This document shows, piece after piece, positions 38,288 to 51,488 of a DNA stretch of 64,000 nt. The stretch is taken from assembly GCF_900963305.1 (NCBI RefSeq), contig NC_042511.1:10001-74000 (forward strand). The letters run 5' to 3'. Both the position numbers and the translations under genes were made by a program. The notes beneath the pieces were generated by a model that did not search any database, had not been told where the DNA came from, and saw only the letters and a list, made by a program, of their open reading frames with translations. The stretch comes from Echeneis naucrates (Eukaryota > Chordata > Actinopteri > Carangiformes > Echeneidae). Position 1 is the stretch's first letter. Every line of letters starts with the position of its first letter.

Positions 38288-38939
38288 TCATGCCGACTCA
38301 AGGACCGTCCGAGCTGCGTCAAGGTGAACGCAGGTAATGCGCAGCAGCACCGGAAGTCCACCGACATGGCCTTCAAAATAAAACCATTGAAGCCAAGTCG
38401 ATCTGCACCAAACTGAGCAGAGTCAAAGGTCTCAGCACAGTAATGTCTGATTGTCTACAGATCCAAACATCAATCGTCAATACATTCACTGAAAACATTT
38501 AGAAGAACTCAACATGAATATTAGTTGTCATAACTGAATCAGTTTGTCTCTATAGTTAAGATGTGTTTAAACTAAATATAGAGATGTGATGCTCAGTTAA
38601 AATTAGCTCAAACGTCTGATTTTGACTTGGAAAAATAATTCTGAGAATTCTGACACTTTATTATGAAAGTTATGACCGGAAGCACAATCTGTCGCATATT
38701 GCCATACATTAGTTTCGTACAAAAGGAGCGATGGAGACATGATTATGATAAAGACTCCATGAAATGGGGAGTTTGTTGTGTCTGTAATGACTCCATCCAG
38801 ACTTTGGTCCAGACCTGGTCTGTGTAAAAAGCTTTGGTGTGACTCTGTTATGATTTGTAGATTTATAGAAAACGTGTGGTTGTGTGTCTGTGAAGGTTCT
38901 CAGTCATCCAGGTTATCTTAGTGTTGGCGCGTTAGTGGG

Positions 38940-40160
38940 AAGCAACTGGACTTCTTATCTAGTTTGAAGACGTTTCGCCCCCATTCAAAAGGCTTCTTCA
39001 GTTCTGAGGGTCAATGAGGGAAAGCCAGGTATTTAACCCAGAGGGGGTGGGGGCAATCACCAAAAATGAGGATGTGATTGAAGACATAATAGATGGTCTT
39101 TTTTACTCCTCTTTCATCTGTCCTCTCTGTTCAGAACGTGGACATCGGAGTCCTCAAAGAGTGACCTTTCTCCTTAGAAGACAGATGTACAGCCGAGTCC
39201 TGTCCAGAGGTGGTGGCTCTCTTGTGTTTTGCCATGCGTCGGTGGAGGTGCTGTTTGGTCAGAGCTCTCCTCTGTGCATTGAACTGCGTACACAAGGTTA
39301 CTGAGTTTCTGTCTGGGTGTTTTGTCCTTGGGGTGGTCCAGTCTTTGTCTTAAGGTCTGGCTGGTTTGACGTTAACTTGAGTTTTGTGTTTTTGGAAGAT
39401 CCTTCAGATTTTTTCAGACAGATCTGCCACATATGGGATGACAATGTTCCCGTTTTTCATTTTCTGCCTTGGGTGTTTTTTTGTAGCGCCTTTTGGACAA
39501 TTTGACAAAGGTCCACTTCAGGTAGCCACGTCTGTGCATTCCTTCTGTTTTCCCACTGTGTTTGAGGGACCTTCTGGGCCTGGTCTTGTCACATCCGGAT
39601 TACCTCCAGTTTGTGCTCCAGTGGGTGGTTGGAGTCAAACAGGAGGCACTGGTCTGTGTGTGTGGGCTTCCGGTAGACCCTGATTCTGAGGTTACTATCC
39701 TAACCAAAGGACACCGCACAACCCAGGAAGGGCATATTCTTATCCTTCGTATCCTTCCTGGTGAACTTGATGTTCTCGTCCACTGCATTTATGTGTCGAG
39801 CTAAAGCCTCCACTTCTTCAGTTTTGATTTTGACCCATGTGTCATCCACATATCTGAACCATTGGCTGGGAGTTGTTCCTGTGAAGGAGTTCAGTGCTCG
39901 CTCCTCCACCTCCTCCATGTAGAGACTGGCCACAATAGGAGACACTGAAAAAAACTTGAAGGTAGTTCCGGTGTGTAGATACTGTCTTGTAGACATTCTC
40001 TAACAGTCTCTACTGCCTCAATGGTGGGAATGCACGTGAAAAGGGAAGTGACAGAGAAGATAGATGGTTTGAAAGAGGAGTAAAGAGGCCATCTATGTCC
40101 ACTTAGAGAAACCTTTTCTAAACAGAGGTGCTGGACTAAGACACCATTTGTCAAGGTCAA
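38940..40160 (-). mobile_element. Penelope-like element copy C, 3' part
   Basis: The minus strand encodes RT pieces: SLFTCIPTIEAVETVRECL (about 40030), then PIVASLYMEEVEERAL and FRYVDDTWVKI (39700-39996; YVDD catalytic box), then FTRKDTKDKNMPFLGC. Further 3', broken frames include LRQRLDHPKDKTPR and LVYAVQCTEE, the approach to the GIY-YIG endonuclease. The copy ends near a hammerhead-like motif at 38969-39001. It is 5'-truncated and decayed. The RT text differs clearly from copy B, so it is a different Penelope-like lineage. Confidence 0.8.
38969..39001 (-). other. Hammerhead-like motif at end of Penelope-like copy C
   Basis: Read on the minus strand: CTGAAGAA, a stem GCCTT/GGGGC (two G-T pairs) with loop TTGAATG-like bases, then GAAACGTC. 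It has the same order and the same core bases as the motif at 1173-1203. A TTAAATA box lies about 35 bases upstream on the same strand. One extra A separates it from the canonical CUGANGA box. Confidence 0.55.
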
Positions 40161-42704
40161 GGTGACCCTCTCTTTCTCTCTCTTACTTTATCAGTAGGTA
40201 TCTCTTGGTCATTCAGGATGAGGACTGTCGTGTATCCGTGGCGACCAGGAGACAGAGGCCTCATGGGAAATCTCCGATGACTGTCAGAGTCAGAACTCAG
40301 AACTGACAACAGAAGAGATGAAGGTTTGTCTGTTAAAGTGATCAATAATTCACAGTGTCCCTGCAGGACTTCCTGTAACATAACCCCCACCCCCCCATAC
40401 ACACACACACACACAAACACACTCTGACCTCTCTGGTTGGCTGTCAGCATGCAGGTGTCACAGTCTGCTGATGGCAGAAATATTGATCATCAGTCTGATG
40501 ATTGATGATTATCAGTGATTTAGGACACTGATGTGAGTCAGTGAATGTGAGGGAGAGGAAGAACAAACCAGTGTATCTGTCACTGATGTGCAAATGTCAG
40601 CAGATCTGAACCAGCTGAGCTCAGCGTTACTGCAACAGGAGGACACATTGCAGTACAGATGTGGTGCAGTGTTTGAGACAGACGCAGGTGCTTATCAGTG
40701 ATTCAACACACAGAAACTTCTCTCCAATTGATCAATATCTGGAGGGGGGGCATTCCCACGATCCTTCGCTCTGCCTTCTTGTGGATGTGTGTGTCTGTGA
40801 GATTAGCATCGTTAGCATCAGAGTCAAGACCCTCCCATCAGAACATATTGATTGTTGATCTGAAGCTACATCAGCCTCTGTCGGCCAACAGGAGTAGGAC
40901 GAACATCGATCAGCATCTCCTTCCAACACTTTCTATCTCAGAGGATCAACCATCAGGTTCAGCTAACATTTTCTCTTTCAATAATGTTTTTGTTTGTTTG
41001 TTGTTTATGAGAAACAAACTAAACATAAACAAACCAAAACGTTTGTTGCTTTAACAATCGGTGACATATCTAAACTTCACGTTCCAGTTTCACAATACAA
41101 GTTTAGCGGCTGTTGTTGACTCAAGAATTAAATCTAATGTGCCCGATCACTGATCAAATCAATATCATTGATCAATAACTAATCAATATTATCATGTTAT
41201 AACATCAAGTTTGTGTTGATTTGAAGTTGATCGGACGCATTATTTATCATCATCAAATTGATCTATTTTCGAATGAAGTGTACACACACACACATATACT
41301 AATTGATAATCAAGCCAGCACCATCACACAGCCAACACCCGTCACTGATATTACCACACACCTCTTTAACACATGACCTTTCCAGTCACCTGAGGTCAGG
41401 TGGACGGATATTGGAGCAATCCTCAAGGAGCACCTTGCTCTCTTACTGTGAAAGGGTGCTGATGCAGTGACTTCCTGGTGACAGGACACCATCTCTGATT
41501 GAAGGATATCACATAGGAACTGGTTGGTGATGGTGATGATGATGATGACTGGCCCTTCCTTATCATGGTGACAGTGGATTTGACAGAATGAAGGTGACTG
41601 CTCTCCGACAGTGTTGATGGGGCTGTTTTCTCTGCAGGATGATAAAGAATTAAAAATACAGGAATCACTGATGAAATTAAAATGCTCAGATCTATGCAGA
41701 CAGTCAATAGTTGCATTTTCTTGATGATATGACATAAACAAAACAACTGCTAAACTACTGTGATGACTAAAACTAATTAAAATCTACTGACGTTTTTCTC
41801 AGGTGGTGGGAAAGCAAAACTCTTTTTGAGGTGGTGGGAAGGGCTAAACACACTTTCAGTATTGGCAAGTCAACAGTCAACAAATGTCTTCAAAGTTACA
41901 AGTTACATCAAGGCACTTTACACATAGAGGTCTAGACCAAACGCTTTATAGAGCTGTGAAAGAGACAACTCCATAAAAGAAAAACTATCTCTCTCTCTAT
42001 ATATATATATATCACATTTAAAATGGCATTTTTGTCAAAAGACTAAAAATAAAAATAAATGAAAATTGCCAGTGACAACAGATGGACTGAAGTATTAAAT
42101 CGACTTTGGCTTTTTCATGGAACAGGGATGATTGACGTGGTGATGGTCACAGGTCAGCTGTTTTCTGGTCACTCCTCCAGACTAACAGCGCTCAGTGATG
42201 CTCAGTGTAAGAGCCAGTTTTACTGACATAAGGAATAAAAATTATTTCCATCAAAAAGTGTCAGTTTATCCAAAGTAAAACAATCTTCAGCTGGTGAAAT
42301 TTTAGTTTCATCAGTTGAGTTAGACCTCCTCTGACAGTTAGACCTCCTCTCACAGCAGGCTCCATTTTAATGAGATATTCCATTTTTATTCTGATCAGGA
42401 CGCTCAGTTTTAATGAGGCCTGAAGCTGCTCATGCTTTGTTCTGACTTTGACTTTGTTCCCAGCTCTGATGAGAAGATGAGATAGAAACGCATCTGTGCG
42501 AACAGGTGACACACACACACACACACACATCTCCACTAATTATAATAAAATTTGTGTTTCTCTGTGTGTCTATGTGAGGACTCTGCGAAATCTGGATGAG
42601 GAATTGTAAACACTCATTGTTTTTTGCAACAGCAATTGTTACTACTGTTGCTATGACAACAGCCTCATGACCACAGGACATGAGGCTGTTGTGTGTGCAA
42701 ATGT

Positions 42705-42743
<39 letters not shown>

Positions 42744-44230
42744 GGGGGGTCTATATGGAGGAGGCTAACTGCAGGGTTTACCACAACGTAACACATGCAC
42801 ACGGCCTTAGCCTCACCTGCTGACAAATAGGAAAACAGGATGAAGCTAAATTAAGACAGCTGATTGTGTCGATCAGGTGCATCGACACTGAATCTTGTGA
42901 CATGACCAGACCAATGATGTGAGCAGGTTTGTCACATGTGTGTGTGTATGTACGTATTGTGTGTGTGAGCTGATGCTCTGCTCAGTCTGAGGCATCCATT
43001 TTTAAATCTTTAGTTCTCTATCACCATGGCAACATCCATACTGCTTTCATCTTGCTGTTCGTTAAGGCCTCAGTTCATTCAGCCACCAACGGTTGGAGAC
43101 GGAGCCAGAGACGGCGGTGTCAAAGTGTTGATGAGGAGCAGTGGTGGGAACAAACACGCACGCACACCCACACAGTGTCTCACACGATTCTGGGATCCTA
43201 AGTAATCCAAGACTGTGAGACACAGCAGGAACCTGCAGCCTGTGTCACAGACTCATCAGGGAAAGCTTCAATGTATTCTGGATGATGTTATGTCTGAACC
43301 AATCAACCAAAGAGTTTGTGATGACATCATGATTCAGGGTCACATGACACAGTAAGCTCTTGTGCTCCTGTGTGTCACTCACTGTGAAGGGGTGGAGCTG
43401 TGGAGGAGCTGGGTTCCCGCCAATGAATAAGACTAACTGGTTGGAGGGGCGGAGTTTATAAGTGACATCACCTGCAAACTAATTTCTACACAATATCACA
43501 ACTGCATGACATTCACTCACATCACAATGATGATGATGATGATTGTTTCCTCCCTATCAAGTCTTCTTGAACACTCTTTGCAACTTTGTCACCTCATCTC
43601 CTTGTCACCCTATCAGCTCACTGAAGGATTTTGTCAACAAACATAAATAAAACACTGACAGTAACAACACAAGTGATGGTGTCCGTCCTCCATCAGTGTG
43701 TGTGTTTCGACCTCAGCGCCATCTAAATAATTGATCACTCCTCCCTGACCGGGGGTGGGGGGTCTGTGTGTGTGTGTGTGTGTGCTGATGGGGGGTGTGA
43801 TGAAAATTTTATGAGCTGATTTGCTGAACGTGTAGAAAATTCAAAGCTGGTTTTAAATGGCGCCGACATCTTTTCTTCGTGTGTGTGAAACAGTTCAACT
43901 CGGTGAGTCAACCCGGTTCAGTTTTTCATTAATTAAACTTCAATAAAATTAAATAATAAACTCATCACACTTGATGAGATGAGCCGGTTGGGGGAAACCC
44001 TGCAGGTCTGCTGGCTCGGATGATCGTACGTGGACAAGTGAAGCAGAAGGGACCAGATGAAAACCAGCTCTGCAGTCGAGACCTCAGGACCAGGACTCTT
44101 CGGTGCTGAATGTAACCGGAAGTGTGTGGTCTTATTTTGAAGTGCTCAGGAAGCAGCTTCCGCCGGAAGCAGCGGAAAAGTGGATTTGTTTTGAGTGACG
44201 GCGTCAGCAGCCGCGGACTCACCTGACGGA
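40161..44230. other. Long intergenic region, no gene recognised
   Basis: No conserved coding frame on either strand. It contains short CA/TG runs (40398-40414, 42510-42528, 42708-42740, 43766-43784), a (TA)n stretch near 41999-42011, the fish repeat at 41905-41942, and CpG-richer sequence after about 44070 leading into the SOUL gene promoter. Distal regulatory elements of tmem178a or the SOUL gene could lie here but are not visible by eye. Confidence 0.5.
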
Positions 44231-44236
44231 CCGCTC

Positions 44237-44250
44237 TGACGTCAGCCAGG
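44237..44250 (+). promoter_or_regulatory. CRE at non-coding exon 1 of SOUL gene
   Basis: TGACGTCA (44237-44244) is followed at 44250 by a strong donor CAG|GTGAGT. A matching acceptor (TTTGCAG) ends at 44840, so a non-coding first exon probably splices to 44841 and on to the ATG at 44908. The CRE would then lie inside or at the edge of exon 1. Confidence 0.5.
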
Positions 44251-44907
44251 TGAGTCGGACAGCCGGAGATGACCGAGTGGAGGACTGGTCTGACTGGACT
44301 TCAATCCGGTCCACGGCCCCGTGCTGAGACAGACCCCCATGCTAACCAGGCTAAATCCACCGTGCTAACTGACCCTGGTCCGGTCCCGGTCTCTGGGGTC
44401 AGGACCACGATCGCTCTCTCGGTAAACCAGCTGTCGTCACGGTTCAAACCGAGCGGGACTGGAGAGGACCCGGGGTCGGTGTCAGTCTTGTGCTGACCTA
44501 GTTTCCTAGTTCCCGGACTCAGATCGACTCGAGATTAAACGATTTACCGATATACAAAGTGGTCATTTACATCCGGGTTACAAAATAAGAGTCTAAAATC
44601 AGTATTTAAGAGGAAAGACATTTGCAAATTAAAGGACCCCAAACCATGACCCGAATCCCTGACCTGGTCCAGATCCGGGTCTGACTCTTACGAAGACTTG
44701 GTCCTTGATCTGGACCAGCAGCTGAGTCCTCATCACTGAGCTCATATTCGCAGCAGAAAAGACCAGATCTCCGCATCATTGTGATTTGAGTAACCTGATC
44801 AGTTATTGATCAGCTGATCGGGTTGTTTTTGTCTTTGCAGGACGAATTCATATTTCAGTCCATCTTTGAACTGTCTCTGCCAGTCAAAGCTCATCTCCTC
44901 TGGCGTC

Positions 44908-46287
44908 ATGGCTCTGATCTCTCTGGAAGACCTTGAGGGATTGGACGACGAGCAGCTGGATGATGACATCACAGACAACCCTGAGCCAATGGGCGAGGAG
45001 GACAGAGACCGACTGCTGGCTCACTGGCAGGCGGTCGCCAGCACCCACCAGGTGTCCGTCCCCCCAGGTGAGTGGCGGAGGTCCAGCTAGACTAAGACCA
45101 ATGTCCTGCATGTGATTATAAAGTCTAGCTCCAGGACCAGACAGAAGAGTTGGGGTTGGAAACAGACCTGATTCTCTTGAGACCCTGCTGGAGGATCAGG
45201 TCTGCTCCTGTTTTTCAGGTGTTACTCAGTCCTGAGGGCAGCGTCAGACTTGATCTAGCAGAGGCTGTCAGAAGGTCTGGACCTGGAGGTGGTTTAGGTG
45301 TCCCTCACCTGGACTTGTTTTTCAGACATGACTGGACCCATACAGGAAATGACTCGCAACAGCCAGCAGCGAGAGCCCCTCACCTTCGCTCCGATTTCCC
45401 GCCACGAGAAGGTAAGGAGTGGGACAGTAGGCCACATGTAGACCCCAACCCCGGTGCTGTCTGCTCAGATAGGTGTGGTCTTCCCCACAGATGGGGGAGG
45501 TGCTGTATGAGGAGCGGGTCTACCCTGCAGGACACTGGGCCTGTGTGAGTCAGGGGGAGGAGCTTTATGAGCAGAGCATCTCCATGGCCTTCATGAAACT
45601 GATGCGCTTCATCTGCAAAGAGAACTCTGCAGGTTAGATTCTATCCCCAACACACCTTATTTAGCACCTCCCACTGACATCACCCCCTACACAGACCAAA
45701 ATGAACTCCCCTGTCCTTGTTAGGTGCGATTCAGTGTTGATTTACAGTGTTGCTGTGTGCAGGTAGATACCTGGGAATGACCGTTCCTGTGATCAGTAAC
45801 ATCCACGTTAAGAAGGATGGAACATTTGAGAAAGATGTCCAGACTTCCTTTTTCCTGCCCATTGAGTTTCAGACAACACCCCCCCAGCCCTGTGACCCTG
45901 ACATCACCATCATCTACAGAGAGCCAATCAGAGTTGTTGCCAGGTTGGTACATCATTCCCTCTGTCTACATGCTGGCTCCATCAGAGCCATGGTTCAACC
46001 AACAGAAAAAAATCTGATACAACACAAAGAACCGGACACCTTAGTTTTATGGCGACTTCACAAAATCAGTATGCTGTTGCTTTCATCAGATGCGTTTCTG
46101 CTTGGCTGACAGGACATTTCTGGGGACGACCACAGAGGAGACAGTGGCCCGTCAGATCAGTCTGCTGTGGGAGATCCTTGGTGTCACAGATGACCTCCAA
46201 CGAGATGACTACGTGGTGGCTGTGTACGAAAACCCGGGCGTTCCACGGCGCAGGAATGAGATCTGGTTCATCAGACGCACTCTGTAG
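44908..46287 (+). CDS. SOUL/HEBP-family heme-binding protein
   Basis: Five coding exons in phase, 247 codons: 44908-45067, 45326-45411, 45491-45632, 45763-45943, 46113-46287. The N terminus is acidic (MALISLEDLEGLDDEQLDDD). The SOUL domain spans about residues 83-245: YEERVYPAGHWACV, FMKLMRFICKENSAG.YLGMTVPV, a central strand region, and a C terminus ending YVVAVYENPGVPRRRNEIWF then IRRTL. SOUL/HEBP proteins bind heme or tetrapyrroles with a beta-barrel fold. The acidic extension makes it longer than HEBP1/2 (about 190-205). It resembles the fish-specific soul genes but I cannot fix the paralog. Start chosen as first ATG in the open frame of exon 2. Confidence 0.85.
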
Positions 46288-46728
46288 ACTCCTCCCTCTT
46301 CTACGTTTCCCTATGACTGGCTGGTTTTGTTGTTGACACACTTCCTGAAGTTGAGTTTGATTTTCTTTTAATATCAAACTAACCAATCAGAGCAGGTCTT
46401 GGCACTAAGCCATATCTTCAATCACTCCTGTCCAATCAAAATACCTGTCTCTCAACCAGCTCAGATGATGTCACTTCCTATTACACCTACCCGTTATCAG
46501 AATGATTTACATGTGCAGGTCTGGAGGGAAAATCAGAACAAAGATTAGTTTGATGACTGAAGGACAGTTGGGTGTTCAGACTGACCTTAGACTGTTCTGG
46601 CTCTGTGGTTTTGGCAGTGCCACAAGACCGTGTGACAAATAGTTCTGAGGTTTTCATCTGCAACCCTCCCTCCCCCACTAACTGACCAAACCGTTTCATT
46701 GTTATTTTAACTCATCTGTGTTGAAAAC

Positions 46729-46734
46729 ATTAAA
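46729..46734 (+). terminator. SOUL gene poly(A) signal
   Basis: ATTAAA followed by a T-rich stretch; the opposite-strand eif4a3 signal lies only about 75 bases away. Confidence 0.5.
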
Positions 46735-46807
46735 GTGTGAATTTTGTTCAGTCCAATGTTTGTTTTTTTCTACAAACTCCTTCATGAAGGAACCAAAAAA
46801 ACCCAAC

Positions 46808-46813
46808 TTTATT
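46808..46813 (-). terminator. eif4a3 poly(A) signal
   Basis: AATAAA on the minus strand, about 130 bases past the eif4a3 stop codon. Confidence 0.55.
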
Positions 46814-46940
46814 TACAAAAACCAATCTGAGGTCTTTAAGAAATACACTCTAAAACTAATAAAAAAAAAACAAAACTAAGAAAGACAGGAAATAACAGGA
46901 ACTCAGGGTGGTGCTCTGGTATGATGTCATCCAGGTAAGC

Positions 46941-49417
46941 TCAGATCAGGTCAGCCACTGCAGAGAGAGAACAGACATTGTAGTTAACAAACCTTCAAAC
47001 TGGACAATGGAAGCAGGAAGCACTGGATCACGAACATTCAGGACCTTACAGACACATCCGACACCAGAACCTATTTTAGTGTGACATGATACCACCATCA
47101 GCAGAAAGGAACAAAGGCTGTGATTGGCTGCCAGCTGCTCGTACCGTTCATTGGCATCTCGTCAATCTGGGTGGAGTAGTACTGCTCGATGTCTCTCAGG
47201 ATCCTGATATCATCGTTCTTCACAAAGTTGATAGCCACACCTTTACGACCATAACGACCAGATCGACCAATCCTGGAGAAGGTTAGAGGATAACTTGGGT
47301 CATTCAGATGACTGAAAGTTTGGGCAGACTTTTGACTGGTAGTGTATATTAATTCATATTATTATAAAACAAATCCTTGTCTACTCCAGGTGGTTACTAA
47401 GTGTTTATGAAGGTGGGGACTACTTTCTGTGGAGTGATACGCAGTGATGTGGTGACGTACCTGTGGATATAGAGCTCTCTGTTGTTGGGCAGGTCGTAGT
47501 TGATGATCAAAGAAACCTGAGGAACATCCAAACCTCGAGCCCAGACATCAGTAGAGATCAGGACACGGCTGAAACATAGAGCATCACAATGAGCATGTTC
47601 ATCATCATCAACAGTCATACACCATCAGCCACAAATATCTTCGGCACCTGTCAGGATCAAGTGACCACTGTCTCATCAACAGCTGTTCTATTCTAAGAGC
47701 CGCTTATATTCCACCATTGAATAACTTCATTCATGAAAAAACAATCAGCATCAGTCACACGATCAGTCCTGGTGTCCATTACCTGGCTCCTGATCTGAAC
47801 TCCTTCATGATGGACTCCCTCTCCTTCTGGGGCATGTCTCCGTGCATTGAGGACACAGTGAAGTTGGCCTCCCTCATCTTCTCTGTCAGCCAGTCCACCT
47901 GAAACACACACATGCACTCAATTTCCCATGAGTCTCTGCTGCACACTGCCAAGACCTGAACCGAGATCCCGTCTCCCAAGTTTTTTTTTTTACTGGTCTT
48001 TAACTGGAAAAACTACACAGATGGTTCCAGGGCTTAAAGTAAGAAAAAATCCTGTAATGACAAACTCAGAACTGAGAATCTTATATTCCACCTCGGAAAT
48101 TTACAGGTTAACTCAGAAGAGAAAAATTAAGTTTGGCATGTCACCATTTGCTGAATGCTAAAACATGTGCAGCAGCCATTTATGTTTATTTTGGAAGCAG
48201 TAATTTCCAAGTTTGACAATTCAGAGCTCATTTTTCTCAAGTTGTTTAGAATGCAGCATCACCTGCTGCTTGATCTCAACCAAGTTTTCCAAGACCCAAC
48301 CCCACCCTACTTCTGATTGGCTAGTGATGTTAGTTTGGTTGAGAGGGAAAGCTGCCTTACTCTCATTCCATTGGTAGGCAAAGTCAACGGACAATATCCC
48401 ATATCAACAAGTTTTTTTTTTATGTTGATCTCTTTTTAATCTCAGTCCAAAGAAACTCACCAGAGATCTGGCATGGTTCCGGAATTCCTTTAAGCCCTGC
48501 GCTTCATTTTGAAATCTGAGCTTAGTGTCAGAACTGTTCACCTAAGGCAACACTCTTAATAATTCTACTCCAAGATAAAAGCCACACAAATTAGGGGGCG
48601 TGCCCTGTTGACTGACAGCTTATGAAATTCATATTCCTGCTAATCAGAATCATAAATAGTTTTATTGCCACGTATGTGTAAACATACTAGGAATTTGACT
48701 CCTGTGTTTCTACCTTAGACAAGGGAAAGACAAAAGAAATTTAAAAAAATAGATTCACGCACACATATACAATGAAATTAGAAATATTTGTAGTTGAGTC
48801 CACATCATCTCAGCTAACTGAGTAGAGCACACTCCCTTCTCTGATAAATCTGAACCCATCGTCTTTCTGATACAATGGTACTGAGAGCTCAATACGCTGC
48901 CCAACACTGTCCCCAGAAGGACTCCTGTTTTGTTTTTTTTTTACTGTGTTGCGAGTGTCTTGTCAAATTAAGTTAGTGTCTCAAGCTCTCAGGGCCACTG
49001 TATTCTAATCATAGAATAATAATGGGCAAGCTTTTCCCGGTCGGGACAAAAACTGGGCCCTCATGCTCAGCTCTCAGGTGACTTAGCAGCATATGAAGAT
49101 TCTTTTGGTGTCCTTCATCAGCTTCAGTAACAGCCTGCTTTCAGGCTCCAAACAATATGGCTGCTTGCAGCTGAGTCAGAATGCCATCTGGTGGATGACC
49201 AAAGAATTGCATGTTCTGTGTGTATTAAGTGTTTTGTTGAGCCTGACCTTCCTCTTGGTGTTGCAGAAGATCACGGCCTGTGTGATGGTCAGGGTGTCAT
49301 ACAGGTCACACAGGGTGTCAAACTTCCACTCCTCTCTCTCCACAGCCACAAAGAACTGCTTTATCCCCTCCAGAGTCAGCTCATCACTGAGGGCAGGAGA
49401 CATCCATGCAGACAGAC

Positions 49418-49458
<41 letters not shown>

Positions 49459-51350
49459 GAGAGAGACAGACAGAGAGAGAGATTCACTGAAACTGCAACA
49501 TCACCCATAAGGATCAGGTAGAGCCTCACTCTGGTCCAGCCTCACAGAGTCCATAGCTATCTAGATCTATCTTTAGAGCTCAGGGTCGACCCCTTGATCT
49601 GTGCTCTTGGACTGACCGTTTCACCAGAATCCGGATTGGGTCAGTCATGAACTTGTTGGTCATCTCCAGGATCTCGTGTGGTAGCGTGGCGCTGATCAGG
49701 ACCACCTGCGTGGCGGGGGGCAGGTAACGGTACACGTCGTATATCTGCTCCTTAAAACCTGAATAGAAAACAACAAGTCCGGCTTCTACTGTCCCATCTG
49801 ATGGATTGGAGTGGTGGTCCCACTCTTAATCCCCCCCCCGGTGCTAAATCTCACCCTTGTTGAGCATTTCATCGGCCTCATCCAGAACCAGCATTTTAAT
49901 GGCTCTGGTCCTCAGACTCCTTCGACGAATCATATCTGCAAGACAGCTAATGTTCAATTCCTTTTGGCTGCTTTGGTGACCAATCAGTGTTCAGGACAGA
50001 AATAGGTAATTACTCTGAGGTCACAGTTGCTGACATACCAAACACTCGTCCAGGTGTACCGGCCACCACATGCTGCCCATAATCCAGCTTCCTGATGTCC
50101 TCGCCTACGTTGGTCCCTCCAATGCAGGCGTGACACTGAACATTCATGTAGTCTCCCAGAGCCAGCAACACCTGGTTGAGGAGAGAACCAATCAGTGAAC
50201 TGAGCATGTCACTATAAAGCCTGCTCATGTGATTAGCTGGTTGTATCTGCACAGTCGAGGTTACCTTCTGAATCTGTCCTGCCAGCTCTCTGGTAGGAGC
50301 AAGAATCAGGGCCTGAGTTTCCCTCACCTGTGGAGAAGACACATCAGAACATAATGTCATCAACTGCCCACCTGAATCAAAAATGTGCTCATTCATTTGC
50401 TCCTGACCCCTGACCTGGATGTCCAGACACTGCAGCACTGACACGCAGAAGGTGGCTGTCTTTCCTGTTCCAGACTGAGACCTAAACACACCAGAAAAAA
50501 GCTGTTAGAGACCTGGGTCGGACAGGCTCAGTCCTGTCGTCAGGTGCTGAAGTTCTTACTGTGCGATAACGTCTCGGCCTTTGATGATCTGTTTGATGGC
50601 TCTCTGCTGGATCGCAGACGGTTTTTCAAAACCTGTGACAGAAAACACAACCACATTAAACCACTGGAAACAAGAGGCACAGCTGGGCACGGATCTTCAT
50701 CACTTAGTACCACCAACATCCGACTGATACAAACATGAGTTCCGCCCAGATGTTAGATCAGGTCAACGTGTACAACAGAAACTCTTTGAGTGATAGTCCT
50801 GACTGACTCAGAACCGCATTTACATTTCGGATGATTTAATGATCCGAGTCTAGCTCCCGTTACTGTCAACACACAACCTGCTTCGTCAGAAGACTGTTTG
50901 ACCGGAGAATCACACCGAGATTAGCGGGAGTCCAACCAACATCGTCTGTATTGACCGAGGTTTCAGCTAGGAAGCAGCCGGGAACTGCTAATGCTAACCG
51001 GATAGTCAATGAGCGTTATCCCGCTTTACTCACGATAAAACGGGTTAAGTCAAACTTGCGAGTCTAGAATTAGCTAAACTAAACCCAAGCTGTGAACTTA
51101 AGTCGGAGAAGTCAACTCCGCGAAACTGAACAAACAATTAGCTTTAGCATCCTAAGCAAAGTCTCCCCTGGGGGGCCTCATGGATCCTCGACCTACCGTA
51201 AGCGTAGATGCCGCGGAGCAGGTCTTCTCGGAGGCCCATAGTGTCGAAAGTGGGGGTGACATCTACCTCTTCGCTTGTCTCAAACTCCACCTTGGTCATG
51301 TCCTCCTCCTTCAGGATCCTTTTCCTGCCCTGCGTCCCGGCGGCAGCCAT
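46941..51350 (-). CDS. eif4a3: eIF4A-III, exon junction complex DEAD-box helicase
   Basis: Twelve coding exons in phase, 406 codons (human 411): 51197-51350, 50560-50632, 50415-50481, 50265-50327, 50039-50171, 49855-49935, 49617-49758, 49248-49386, 47783-47898, 47461-47568, 47145-47272, 46941-46957. Helicase motifs are all present: Q-motif [18 protein letters not shown] (I), PTREL (Ia), TPGR (Ib), DEAD (II), SAT (III), ARGLDVPQ (V), HRIGRSGR (VI). The N terminus [20 protein letters not shown] is diagnostic for eIF4A3 rather than eIF4A1/2. It clamps spliced RNA in the exon junction complex, acting in the nucleus and in nonsense-mediated decay. The last exon encodes only VADLI plus stop. Position after PTRELA reads GQIQ where human has VQIQ. 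Confidence 0.96.
48641..48790. repeat. Interspersed repeat in eif4a3 intron 8
   Basis: AATCAGAATCATAAATAGTT, TTTATTGCCACGT and ACATACTAGGAATTTGACTC recall a common fish interspersed repeat (the TCAGAAT...TTTATTGCCA...GGAATTTG type). Family not named. Confidence 0.35.
49410..49482. repeat. (GACA)n/(GA)n simple repeat
   Basis: Mixed GACA and GA units in eif4a3 intron 7, just beyond the exon 8 acceptor at 49386. It leaves a long CT-rich tract on the transcribed strand upstream of that acceptor. Confidence 0.9.
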
Positions 51351-51480
51351 CGTCCTCTTAGCGTTTTATTCGACAGAAACTCGCGAGTCGAAAGGAAGAG
51401 CGCGGTCGTTGGCGCTGCTAATGGCTAACACAGGGAAAGGCTGCCGCATGTGTCGCGCTGGTGACGTAAGGCGCGTTGTG

Positions 51481-51488
51481 TGACGTCA
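51481..51488. promoter_or_regulatory. Palindromic CRE, eif4a3 promoter
   Basis: TGACGTCA 131 bases upstream of the eif4a3 ATG, in CpG-rich sequence with a second half site TGACGTAA at about 51462. Confidence 0.6.
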
